DNA from: Porticoccaceae bacterium
Lineage (GTDB): Bacteria; Pseudomonadota; Gammaproteobacteria; Pseudomonadales; Porticoccaceae
Reading direction: 5' to 3'
Length of the DNA stretch: 7,459 nucleotides
NCBI GenBank assembly: GCA_023255165.1
Contig: JALRJD010000095.1
Span: 1 to 7,459, forward strand
The notes below the pieces were generated by a model. It did no database searches. It was given only the letters and a program-made list of their open reading frames with translations, and was not told the DNA's origin. Position numbers and translations under genes: made by a program. Of the stretch, positions 1-4,865 are shown piece by piece (positions within the stretch are counted from its first letter, which is position 1; each line of letters begins with the position of its first letter).

Positions 1-481
1 GAATGGTTGGGTCGTCAGTGTTAAAGCCTTCTGTTTTCAGGTCGCGATCTTTGTTCCAGATTCTCTCCAAAAAACCAATACGTTGTTGCTGAAAAAACTT
101 AGCCGCTTGCAGCCGTTTGGCGTCATCAAACCAGAACTGCATCCAGCCCTGCAGGTATTCTGTAGGACGGTATTCACTTTGGGGGCTGAGCCATTCGATT
201 TCAGTTGCCATTAATAATGGCGTGCCGCCACCGCCGCAAAAACCTACCAATACGCCGGCCTGCGCGAGCATACGCATGGCCGCCTGGGTGACGGAGGTAC
301 CGGTACCCAGTAGCAGGCAGGTGGTATTGGCAATCGGGATATTCCAATACTGGTTTTCGTTTTTTGCTTCCGTGAGGTAGAGCACGCGACCGTCTTTTTG
401 CATCACGCGACATTTTTCCAGATAGTAAATATTGGCGCGTTTGGAGTGCAATATGGCTTTTAGGTCTGTCAGCTGTTCCAT
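1..481 (-). CDS. cas1: CRISPR-associated Cas1, type I-F (N-terminal half, cut by the window edge)
   Basis: Cas1 is the integrase that, with Cas2, inserts new spacers into CRISPR arrays. The leftward frame gives 160 residues before running off the edge, about half of the usual length of roughly 320-330. It starts MEQLTDLKAILHSKRANIYY and contains YWNIPIANTTCLLLGTGTS, the glycine run VGFCGGGGTPL and the segment SPQSEYRPTEYLQGW. These match type I-F Cas1 (Pseudomonas/E. coli subtype) as I remember it. The catalytic Glu, His and Asp residues lie beyond the edge. ATG at 481 is chosen because an in-frame TGA lies 33 bases upstream with no other ATG between, and because the N-terminus fits the family. 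No good Shine-Dalgarno site is seen. In type I-F loci cas1 is normally the first cas gene, followed by a cas2-cas3 fusion and the Csy genes, which would lie to the left. An overlapping leftward frame from 536 is a shadow. Confidence 0.96.
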   Translation of the reverse strand, partial: MEQLTDLKAILHSKRANIYYLEKCRVMQKDGRVLYLTEAKNENQYWNIPIANTTCLLLGTGTSVTQAAMRMLAQAGVLVGFCGGGGTPLLMATEIEWLSPQSEYRPTEYLQGWMQFWFDDAKRLQAAKFFQQQRIGFLERIWNKDRDLKTEGFNTDDPTI

Positions 482-514
482 TTTCAGTACTTGTTGCTGG
501 TCCGTTAGATGGCA

Positions 515-536
515 TTGTCACCGCTGTGTATGACAA
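515..536. promoter_or_regulatory. Perfect inverted repeat upstream of cas1 (candidate operator)
   Basis: Arms TTGTCA (515-520) and TGACAA (531-536) are perfect reverse complements separated by ten bases. The site lies 33 bases upstream of the cas1 start, in the 88-base gap behind the WYL regulator gene. The position suits an operator for cas1, possibly bound by the WYL protein. It could also form an RNA hairpin in the cas1 leader. No convincing -35 box was found; a TATATT sequence read leftwards in the same gap could be a -10 box. Confidence 0.4.
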
Positions 537-569
537 AACATGTCGTGTAAATATATCCAGTGATTAGGC

Positions 570-1556
570 TTAGGCTTCTACCTCGGCTCTTTGTCGACTA
601 AATATTTCCAACCCCTGCGCAAGCTTCAACGCCACTGTCTCTCTGAGACTCGCAGGCGCTTCGACATAAACATTGGGCACATGCCGGATAATGTCCTGGG
701 TTAGCTCGCGCTCGTCCGAGTAGGGAATGGTCAACAGATAATCGCCCTGCTGCCATTCTCCATGCTGTTGCGGATGCCAGTTTTGCAGGCTGATCTCTCT
801 GGCGATTTTCGGAAAGAAGCGCAGACGGGCGCTGTTTTCAGGCATGCCAGAGAAGATCCCGTAGCTGCTGGAGAAATACTCGGTGAGCGTTTCATCTGGA
901 ATTTCGAGTGTCGCATCCCTTGTCAGCATCAGCCTGTCAAATCTCGCCAGCGAGAATGTGCGCAACGCCTCGCGTCGGTGACACCAGGCATCCAGATACC
1001 AGTTTTCTCGATAATGAACGAGCCGCTGAGGACTGACAGTGCGCTTGCTTTGCTTGTTTTGGTAGTTGGTGTAGCGGACTGTTAGCTGGCGTTTCTTTAA
1101 GAGCGCCTCGCAGACCAGTGCAAACGTGTTTCCACTGATATAGCGATTGTTAAGGGGCAAAACCCGGATGCGTTTGTCAAATGTGCTGCGCTCAATGCCA
1201 TGCGCAGCAAGGCGCTTGTTGATGTAGGTTTCAATTACCTGCAGCTCTTGATTGAACAAACCATGTCCAAAATGCTCAAGCAGGTTGAGTAACGTTGCCA
1301 ATGACTGCAGCTCATGACTGGTTAGCCAGAGGCCTGGTAATTCGAAGATGTCTTTGTTTTTGTTAGCGTAATGCCAGCCCTTTCCTGCTTGAACATACTC
1401 AATGGGGGCGTCAAGAAAATCGCGCATTGCATCAATAATGCGTTTGATTGTTCTCTCAGAGCACTCGAGTTTCTCGGCAAGAGTAGCCGTCGATACAGGG
1501 TATTGACGAGAGCGGAGGATGCGGTGAAGTAGCTGAAAGCGGTCGAATTTATCCAT
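570..1556 (-). CDS. HTH-WYL-WCX transcriptional regulator
   Basis: This 328-residue protein is a DNA-binding, ligand-sensing transcription factor of the WYL (YafY/BrxR/CapW-like) type. Residues 8-55 form a winged helix-turn-helix with the pattern VSTATLAEKLECSERTIKR. Residues 150-210 are the WYL domain, with the namesake Trp-Tyr-Leu at 186-188 (ENWYLDAWC) and the typical downstream FSLARFDR at 201-208. Residues 240-320 fit the WCX dimerisation domain. WYL domains are known regulators of prokaryotic defence loci, and some respond to nucleic acid. The gene reads in the same direction as cas1 and ends 88 bases before it, so it may control or share transcription with the cas operon; that is inference. 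ATG at 1556 is the first ATG after an in-frame TAA. The purine-rich AGGGA lies too close to the start to be a good ribosome site. Length and domain order are normal and the frame is intact. The ligand and target are unknown. Confidence 0.9.
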   Translation of the reverse strand: MDKFDRFQLLHRILRSRQYPVSTATLAEKLECSERTIKRIIDAMRDFLDAPIEYVQAGKGWHYANKNKDIFELPGLWLTSHELQSLATLLNLLEHFGHGLFNQELQVIETYINKRLAAHGIERSTFDKRIRVLPLNNRYISGNTFALVCEALLKKRQLTVRYTNYQNKQSKRTVSPQRLVHYRENWYLDAWCHRREALRTFSLARFDRLMLTRDATLEIPDETLTEYFSSSYGIFSGMPENSARLRFFPKIAREISLQNWHPQQHGEWQQGDYLLTIPYSDERELTQDIIRHVPNVYVEAPASLRETVALKLAQGLEIFSRQRAEVEA

Positions 1557-1762
1557 TCCCTGGACTCTTTTTTGTTTGTCTTACTGAGCAATCCAGCCCA
1601 GACCCAAAAATACAGCCTTTTGCCCGGCTGCGTTGAATTCAGTGTAGCGGCAATTTGGCCATTAACTCAATATTTTTTCCAAACCATTTTTAATCACTCA
1701 GCCGATGCCAGGAAAATAGCGGGGTTTAGGGCAATCGTTACGGACTGGGAATGCTGTAATGC

Positions 1763-1798
1763 TGTCTTTGCGAGGGAGCAAAGCGACCGCAGCGCTCT
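1763..1798. repeat. Dispersed-repeat-like hairpin (TTGCGAGGGAGCAAAGCGACC type)
   Basis: CTTTGC (1766-1771) and GCAAAG (1778-1783) form a perfect six-base stem around GAGGGA. The whole segment resembles the short GC-rich elements of the pattern GTCATTGCGAGGAGCGAAG followed by CGACG, which are scattered between genes in many bacterial genomes. The resemblance is from memory and only one copy is in the window, so element ends cannot be set. Confidence 0.35.
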
Positions 1799-1808
1799 AT
1801 TAATGTCA

Positions 1809-1836
1809 TTTTCAAGCTGCCTATGCGGCAGTAGCG
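1809..1836 (-). repeat. Type I-F CRISPR-repeat-like unit (degenerate)
   Basis: Read leftwards, the core from 1832 to 1815 is ACTGCCGCATAGGCAGCT. This matches the type I-F repeat core ACTGCCGTATAGGCAGCT at 17 of 18 bases. It keeps the five-base stem CTGCC/GGCAG (1817-1831) with a five-base loop, the hairpin that Cas6f (Csy4) recognises. It is followed by CTTGAAAA, which resembles the usual CTTAGAAA or CTAAGAAA handle. The four bases before the core do not match the usual GTTC. The orientation is the same as cas1. It is a single good copy, so this is not called as an array. Confidence 0.55.
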
Positions 1837-1852
1837 GCTGTGTAATTCTGGG

Positions 1853-1871
1853 ACTGCGGTATGGCCGCAGT
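1853..1871 (-). repeat. Second hairpin with CRISPR-repeat-like shape
   Basis: ACTGCGG and CCGCAGT form a perfect seven-base stem around a five-base loop. Read leftwards the unit begins CACTGC, as an I-F repeat does, and its loop CCATA resembles the loop GCATA of the neighbouring unit. It is followed by TCCCAGAA, where an I-F repeat would have CTTAGAAA. It starts 1 base after the stop codon of the zeta-kinase fragment and lies 39 bases from the neighbouring repeat-like unit. There is no T-run on either side, so it is a poor intrinsic terminator. Confidence 0.35.
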
Positions 1872-1872
1872 G

Positions 1873-2142
1873 TCAAATTCGTTCTTCTGCCAAATAGTCT
1901 TCTAACAATTCTTCAGTCCAGCTTGGCAAAGCCTGTTGTATTGCAAGCAGATTTCCATCTCGCAATTCTGCAACCTTGCGAAATGGATCGTCCAAACGGG
2001 AGTTATCAAGCAGGTACACACGATCGCACAATGGCAAGGTCCGCCTTATATTTTGCAGGGTTCGCGGCACTCGCTCACTCACTTTGGCCTCAGGAACAAA
2101 ATGGCCTCCTGCGAGCAGCCACAGCTGTTTGGCCTTACTCAC
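1873..2142 (-). CDS. Zeta-type toxin kinase, internally deleted remnant
   Basis: This is an 89-residue remnant of a zeta-toxin-family P-loop kinase (about 200 residues when complete). Residues 2-13, SKAKQLWLLAGG, look like the family N-terminus leading into the Walker A loop (family GGNGAGKST). They are joined directly to HFVPEAKVSERVPRTL at 14-29, which normally follows a second Gly-Gly late in the protein (family GGHxVP). The C-terminal part then continues normally with LPLCDRVYLLDNSRLDDPFR (46-65) and WTEELLEDYL. About 110-120 residues, including the GKS/T of the P-loop, are missing, yet the frame is open. The start is GTG at 2142, overlapping the antitoxin stop by four bases (GTGA), which is typical of translational coupling in such pairs. 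It should not be an active kinase. It could be a fossil or a residual partner of the antitoxin. Confidence 0.8.
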   Translation of the reverse strand: MSKAKQLWLLAGGHFVPEAKVSERVPRTLQNIRRTLPLCDRVYLLDNSRLDDPFRKVAELRDGNLLAIQQALPSWTEELLEDYLAEERI

Positions 2143-2555
2143 GAAGCAGTGTCGTGCTCAACGACAAACTGCCCGCCTACAAATTGACCTACAGTTACAC
2201 GGCCATTTCGATCGATACATTCAAGCTTTCCTGGGTGTTTGCCTGAGCTCTGGTAACGAACAGGGCTCCCCGTCACAAAATCAGTTAATTTACCAGTCTT
2301 GCGCTGCTCCTCCAGCTGACTAAACACCTGCTCTGGATCAACAGGCAAGCTTAAAACAGGCTCGATATTTAGCCTGGTTAATCCACTTTTAATGGATAAC
2401 AAAACATCTGGATTTAGTATTGATGAAACAGAGCGCCCAAGATCCGCCCAATATTCAATCTGCTCCGCTGTGCTGCGGTGGAATCGCTTGCCTGTCGACT
2501 CAGGAGCCTGCATAAGGTCTTTTTGTAATCTGATTGGAGATGAAGCTTTGGCCAT
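2139..2555 (-). CDS. ParD-like antitoxin
   Basis: This 138-residue protein is a probable DNA-binding antitoxin of the ParD-like family, which is commonly found in front of zeta-type kinases. Residues 5-45, SPIRLQKDLM then KRFHRSTAEQIEYWADLGRSV, fit a ribbon-helix-helix DNA-binding unit. Residues 95-132, with SPVRYQSSGKHPG and VTVGQFVGGQF, form the conserved C-terminal region, probably used to bind the partner. ATG at 2555 is preferred over an in-frame ATG at 2585: it has AGGAGG six bases upstream and the family usually begins MAK. The gene overlaps the toxin remnant by four bases. Unlike the toxin it is full length and appears intact. It probably represses its own operon at the palindrome just upstream. 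Confidence 0.87.
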   Translation of the reverse strand: MAKASSPIRLQKDLMQAPESTGKRFHRSTAEQIEYWADLGRSVSSILNPDVLLSIKSGLTRLNIEPVLSLPVDPEQVFSQLEEQRKTGKLTDFVTGSPVRYQSSGKHPGKLECIDRNGRVTVGQFVGGQFVVEHDTAS

Positions 2556-2560
2556 AGGGA

Positions 2561-2568
2561 ACCTCCTG
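2561..2568 (-). promoter_or_regulatory. Ribosome binding site that decides the antitoxin start
   Basis: Read leftwards, CAGGAGGT ends six bases before ATG at 2555. This near-consensus Shine-Dalgarno site lies inside the longer open frame that starts at 2585 and argues for the shorter protein. Confidence 0.75.
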
Positions 2569-2587
2569 ACAAGGTTAAACACCAAAT

Positions 2588-2606
2588 TTGTAGCATATTG
2601 CTACAA
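2588..2606. promoter_or_regulatory. Palindromic operator of the toxin-antitoxin operon
   Basis: TTGTAGCA-TAT-TGCTACAA is a perfect inverted repeat with eight-base arms and a three-base centre. It lies 33 bases upstream of the antitoxin start, which is where the promoter should be. Ribbon-helix-helix antitoxins usually bind such sites to repress their own operons. Binding by this antitoxin is inferred. Confidence 0.6.
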
Positions 2607-2623
2607 CTGGCGCCTCGCTAAGA

Positions 2624-3658
2624 TTACTTCCGCCGAAAATCCCTTGGCGACATGCCCTGCCAGCTCTTAAACGCGCTGGAAAATGAGCCTTGATCCGCAT
2701 AACCGAGCAGAAAGGCAATCTCGGTGATACCGAGTCGGCCGTCGGAGAGATACCTCAACGCCATGCGCGAGCGTACTTCCTGAAGCACTTGCAGAAAGTT
2801 GGTGTTGCGCTCCGAGAGGCGGCGCTGCAGTGTCCGCCGCGAGATATTCATTTGGCTGGCGAGGTTGTCGATGCTCACTTCCCCCTCCGGCAGTCGCCGC
2901 ATCATCAGTGACTTGAGGCTGGCGAGAAATTCATCGGTGCTCTGGTCATCCTCAAACAGTTCGGTAAAGGGCTTGCCCTGTTCCGGGCCCTGTTGATAGT
3001 CCTGCTTCAAAATCTGGTAATCCAGCGCCGCGCTGTCAAAAAACAGGCTGCTGTATTCCTGCTCAAAGGAGATCGAGCGGCCAAAAAGCGTTTCCAGCCG
3101 CGTCACATCCTGGGGCTTGGCATAACTGAAAGTTGCCTTTACCACCGGCACTGGCAAGGTGCACAGTGTGTTAATAATCATCGCCGATGCGGAGAGTACT
3201 TCGTCGCTGCAATAACGGCGCTGGCGGCTGCCCTGCAGCAGTGGCTCCCAGCGCAATTCGATCAGGTGACCCTCACGGTGCGCGGTGACCTTGCCGATAT
3301 CGCCGCGCATTTTTACCGTGCTTGGAATCAGATTTAAGTACTGTCGGAACGAGTTGCACAGTGAGCAAACATAGAGCTGCAGATTAAGCCCTTTAAGATA
3401 CATTATGCGGCCCACGGCGAGACCAAGATCCGGGTCAGCGGACCACTCAGCGGCCAGCTGATAGAGCTTGTAATAAACGGATACCGGGAAGCGCCGATCG
3501 GGGATAGCGACCTGATCCTGAGTGATGCCCACCTCTTTCATCAGCCGCTGCTGGCTGACCCCTTTGCCCTCGGCGGCCTGCAAAATAGCCGCCAGCGCCG
3601 GGGCGGGAACCGTCCAGTTGGGGTCTATCTGTTGTTCGGCGTAGGCTGAGCTGTTCAT
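2624..3658 (-). CDS. AraC-family transcriptional regulator
   Basis: This 344-residue cytoplasmic DNA-binding regulator has an N-terminal sensor domain of the arabinose-binding-like type (about residues 20-215, Pfam Arabinose_bd in style) and a C-terminal AraC DNA-binding domain (about 245-344). The domain has two helix-turn-helices. The first is at 262-283 (SIDNLASQMNISRRTLQRRL) and the second at 310-332 (ITEIAFLLGYADQGSFSSAF), ending in GMSPRDFRR. The gene is divergent from the pectin operon, so it is a candidate regulator of it, but the ligand is not evident. Members with this sensor type also control unrelated processes. ATG at 3658 is the only sensible start; it lacks a clear ribosome site. 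Three to four tandem repeats sit directly upstream. The gene is intact and of normal length. Confidence 0.93.
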   Translation of the reverse strand: MNSSAYAEQQIDPNWTVPAPALAAILQAAEGKGVSQQRLMKEVGITQDQVAIPDRRFPVSVYYKLYQLAAEWSADPDLGLAVGRIMYLKGLNLQLYVCSLCNSFRQYLNLIPSTVKMRGDIGKVTAHREGHLIELRWEPLLQGSRQRRYCSDEVLSASAMIINTLCTLPVPVVKATFSYAKPQDVTRLETLFGRSISFEQEYSSLFFDSAALDYQILKQDYQQGPEQGKPFTELFEDDQSTDEFLASLKSLMMRRLPEGEVSIDNLASQMNISRRTLQRRLSERNTNFLQVLQEVRSRMALRYLSDGRLGITEIAFLLGYADQGSFSSAFKSWQGMSPRDFRRK

Positions 3659-3708
3659 CTTAAGCTTTTCATATTGAGCTTTTTATATTGAGCTTTTTAA
3701 ATTGAGCT
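3653..3708 (-). repeat. Tandem 14-base repeats upstream of the AraC gene
   Basis: Read leftwards there are three copies in a row: AGCTCAATTTAAAA, AGCTCAATATAAAA and AGCTCAATATGAAA (3708-3667). They are followed by a poorer fourth, AGCTTAAGATGAAC (3666-3653), which contains the AraC start codon. The exact 14-base period with one or two changes per copy suggests recent tandem duplication. They could be regulator binding sites or simple slippage products. The third copy also holds an ATG that opens a five-codon frame whose stop overlaps the AraC ATG. Confidence 0.75.
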
Positions 3709-3839
3709 ATTGGTAAAGCCCTGTGAGCATTGGCGGATCAAGGCTTAATCGGTCGAGAAAGCCAGCAGCAACTGTAACACCTGCAATTCAACCGATTCAA
3801 TTTAATCTGGTGGCCCAACAGCACAGTGCCAAAGCGTCG

Positions 3840-3869
3840 CTGAAAAAGAATGGCATCTGGCTAGATAAT
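3840..3869 (+). promoter_or_regulatory. Candidate promoter of the pectin operon
   Basis: CTGAAA (3840-3845, four of six matches to TTGACA) and GATAAT (3864-3869, five of six to TATAAT) are 18 bases apart. Transcription would begin near 3876, placing the palindrome at the very start of the transcript. The -35 box is weak. Confidence 0.3.
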
Positions 3870-3880
3870 TTGCTCTGATA

Positions 3881-3919
3881 GCACGATTGTTTATCTCGAT
3901 CGGGACAAACCAATCGTGC
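3881..3919. promoter_or_regulatory. 39-base imperfect palindrome in front of the pectin operon
   Basis: Outer arms GCACGATT (3881-3888) and AATCGTGC (3912-3919) are perfect. The inner 22 bases (3889-3910) pair at 9 of 11 positions around CGATCG, with only C3911 bulged. No T-run follows, so it is not a terminator. It is a candidate operator or a leader hairpin. It ends 17 bases before the preferred start of the esterase gene. Confidence 0.5.
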
Positions 3920-3936
3920 AACGCCCATTCAATTCC

Positions 3937-4821
3937 ATGAAAATTGCTCTGCTGATTATGCTCAGCCTGATCGGCAGCAGCACGTTGTCAGCAGCGAATA
4001 ATACCCACAACCTTTCCCCACCGGGCCCACAGTTTGAGGTCTTTCTCGCCAGCGCTGCCGGAACAGACAACCACCAACCTGCCCCGGCAATTGTTATCTG
4101 CCCCGGCGGTGGTTACAGCAAACTGGTTCTGGAAAAGGAGGGGCGGCAAATTGCCCAGGCACTAAATAGCAAAGGTTTTTCCGCTTTTGTACTGCACTAT
4201 CGGTTACCGGAGTCGTTACCCGCACGGCCGCTACTGGACTTACTCTCGACTATTACACTGCTGAGATCCCATGCAGCCGATTACGCCATCGATGCCAATC
4301 GGATTGGGGTGATGGGTTTTTCCGCAGGCGGGCATTTGGCGGCAGTGAGTTTAACCAGCCCGGTGCACTTGCAAACATTACTCGGTGGCGCTGCTGATGC
4401 CGGTAGCATCAATAACATTATTAATTCGGGTCGGCCGGATTTTGCGGCGCTGATTTATCCGGTGGTTACCATGTTCGGTGACGATGCCCATAGCGGCTCG
4501 CGAAAACAATTACTGGGCGCCAACCCAACTCGACAACAACGTGAAGACTGGTCGCCGCAATACCATATTGGCGCCGATGTGCCAGCCACTTTTATTGTGC
4601 ATGGTGTGCTCGACAAAAAAGTGCCGCCCTCAAATAGCCAGACGCTTTATGCTGCGCTGCAACGGGCGCAGACTGGCAATCAAGAACAAAATCAAGAGCA
4701 AGATCAAAAGCAATCAACCTTACTGTTGTTACCAGACCAGAGCCATGGGTTTGGGTTGAGCCGAGATTTCAATAACGGTTTGTGGTTGAATCAATTTGTT
4801 GAATGGTTTGACAAACAATAA
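3937..4821 (+). CDS. Secreted alpha/beta-hydrolase esterase (probable carbohydrate esterase)
   Basis: This 294-residue exported hydrolase belongs to the alpha/beta-hydrolase group that includes acetyl-xylan and similar carbohydrate esterases. Residues 1-19, MKIALLIMLSLIGSSTLSA, form a signal peptide. The oxyanion-hole motif CPGGGY follows at about 55-60. The nucleophile elbow is GFSAGG with Ser129, the acid is Asp226 in HGVLDKKVP, and the base is His270 in DQSHGFG. It is 44 bases upstream of a pectate lyase, so removal of acetyl or other ester groups from pectin is a reasonable inference; substrate specificity cannot be read from sequence. ATG at 3937 is chosen because it starts the signal peptide directly. 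A GTG at 3916 would add seven residues and lies inside a palindrome. Neither start has a good ribosome site. Residues 246-260 are a Gln/Glu-rich low-complexity loop. Confidence 0.88.
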   Translation: MKIALLIMLSLIGSSTLSAANNTHNLSPPGPQFEVFLASAAGTDNHQPAPAIVICPGGGYSKLVLEKEGRQIAQALNSKGFSAFVLHYRLPESLPARPLLDLLSTITLLRSHAADYAIDANRIGVMGFSAGGHLAAVSLTSPVHLQTLLGGAADAGSINNIINSGRPDFAALIYPVVTMFGDDAHSGSRKQLLGANPTRQQREDWSPQYHIGADVPATFIVHGVLDKKVPPSNSQTLYAALQRAQTGNQEQNQEQDQKQSTLLLLPDQSHGFGLSRDFNNGLWLNQFVEWFDKQ

Positions 4822-4865
4822 GCCCATCAAATAAAAAATTAAAAACTGATAATAAGAATTTTGTT

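Larger units (their letters stand above)
1557..1872. other. Non-coding stretch between the WYL gene and the zeta-kinase fragment
   Basis: About 316 bases without a supportable gene. The part nearest the WYL gene (1557-1740) is AT-rich in places and should hold its promoter, but I could not pick clear boxes. The part nearest the toxin fragment holds a dispersed-repeat-like hairpin (1763-1798) and two CRISPR-repeat-like hairpins (1809-1875), annotated separately. A long rightward open frame crosses this stretch, but it runs antisense into the toxin-antitoxin genes and looks spurious. Confidence 0.7.
3709..3936. other. Divergent intergenic region between the AraC gene and the pectin operon
   Basis: No gene is supportable here. 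The stretch holds a 39-base palindrome (3881-3919) and a weak promoter candidate (3840-3869), annotated separately. It also holds a widely spaced seven-base inverted pair, AATCGGT (3747-3753) and ACCGATT (3791-3797). Nothing clear was seen in 3800-3839. Confidence 0.6.

Noticed and set aside
201..536. Leftward frame of 111 codons overlapping cas1
   Set aside because: The other frame gives an unmistakable Cas1; this product is arginine-rich and shows no family motif.
1809..1875. Calling a true CRISPR array
   Set aside because: There is only one good repeat-like unit and one similar hairpin, spaced 39 bases apart instead of 60, with no third unit at the expected position.
1572..2246. Rightward open frame of 224 codons
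   Set aside because: It runs antisense to the antitoxin and the kinase remnant, both of which have recognisable family motifs, and its product has no familiar pattern.
2556..2585. ATG at 2585 as the antitoxin start
   Set aside because: The near-consensus AGGAGG lies just upstream of ATG 2555 and the family starts at MAK.
3916..3936. GTG at 3916 as the esterase start
   Set aside because: The signal peptide begins cleanly at ATG 3937, and the GTG sits inside the right arm of the palindrome. It remains possible, since neither start has a clear ribosome site.
4678..4717. CAA/CAAGA-rich tract as a repeat element
   Set aside because: It encodes the Gln/Glu-rich loop of the esterase and its units are too irregular to call a tandem repeat with confidence.
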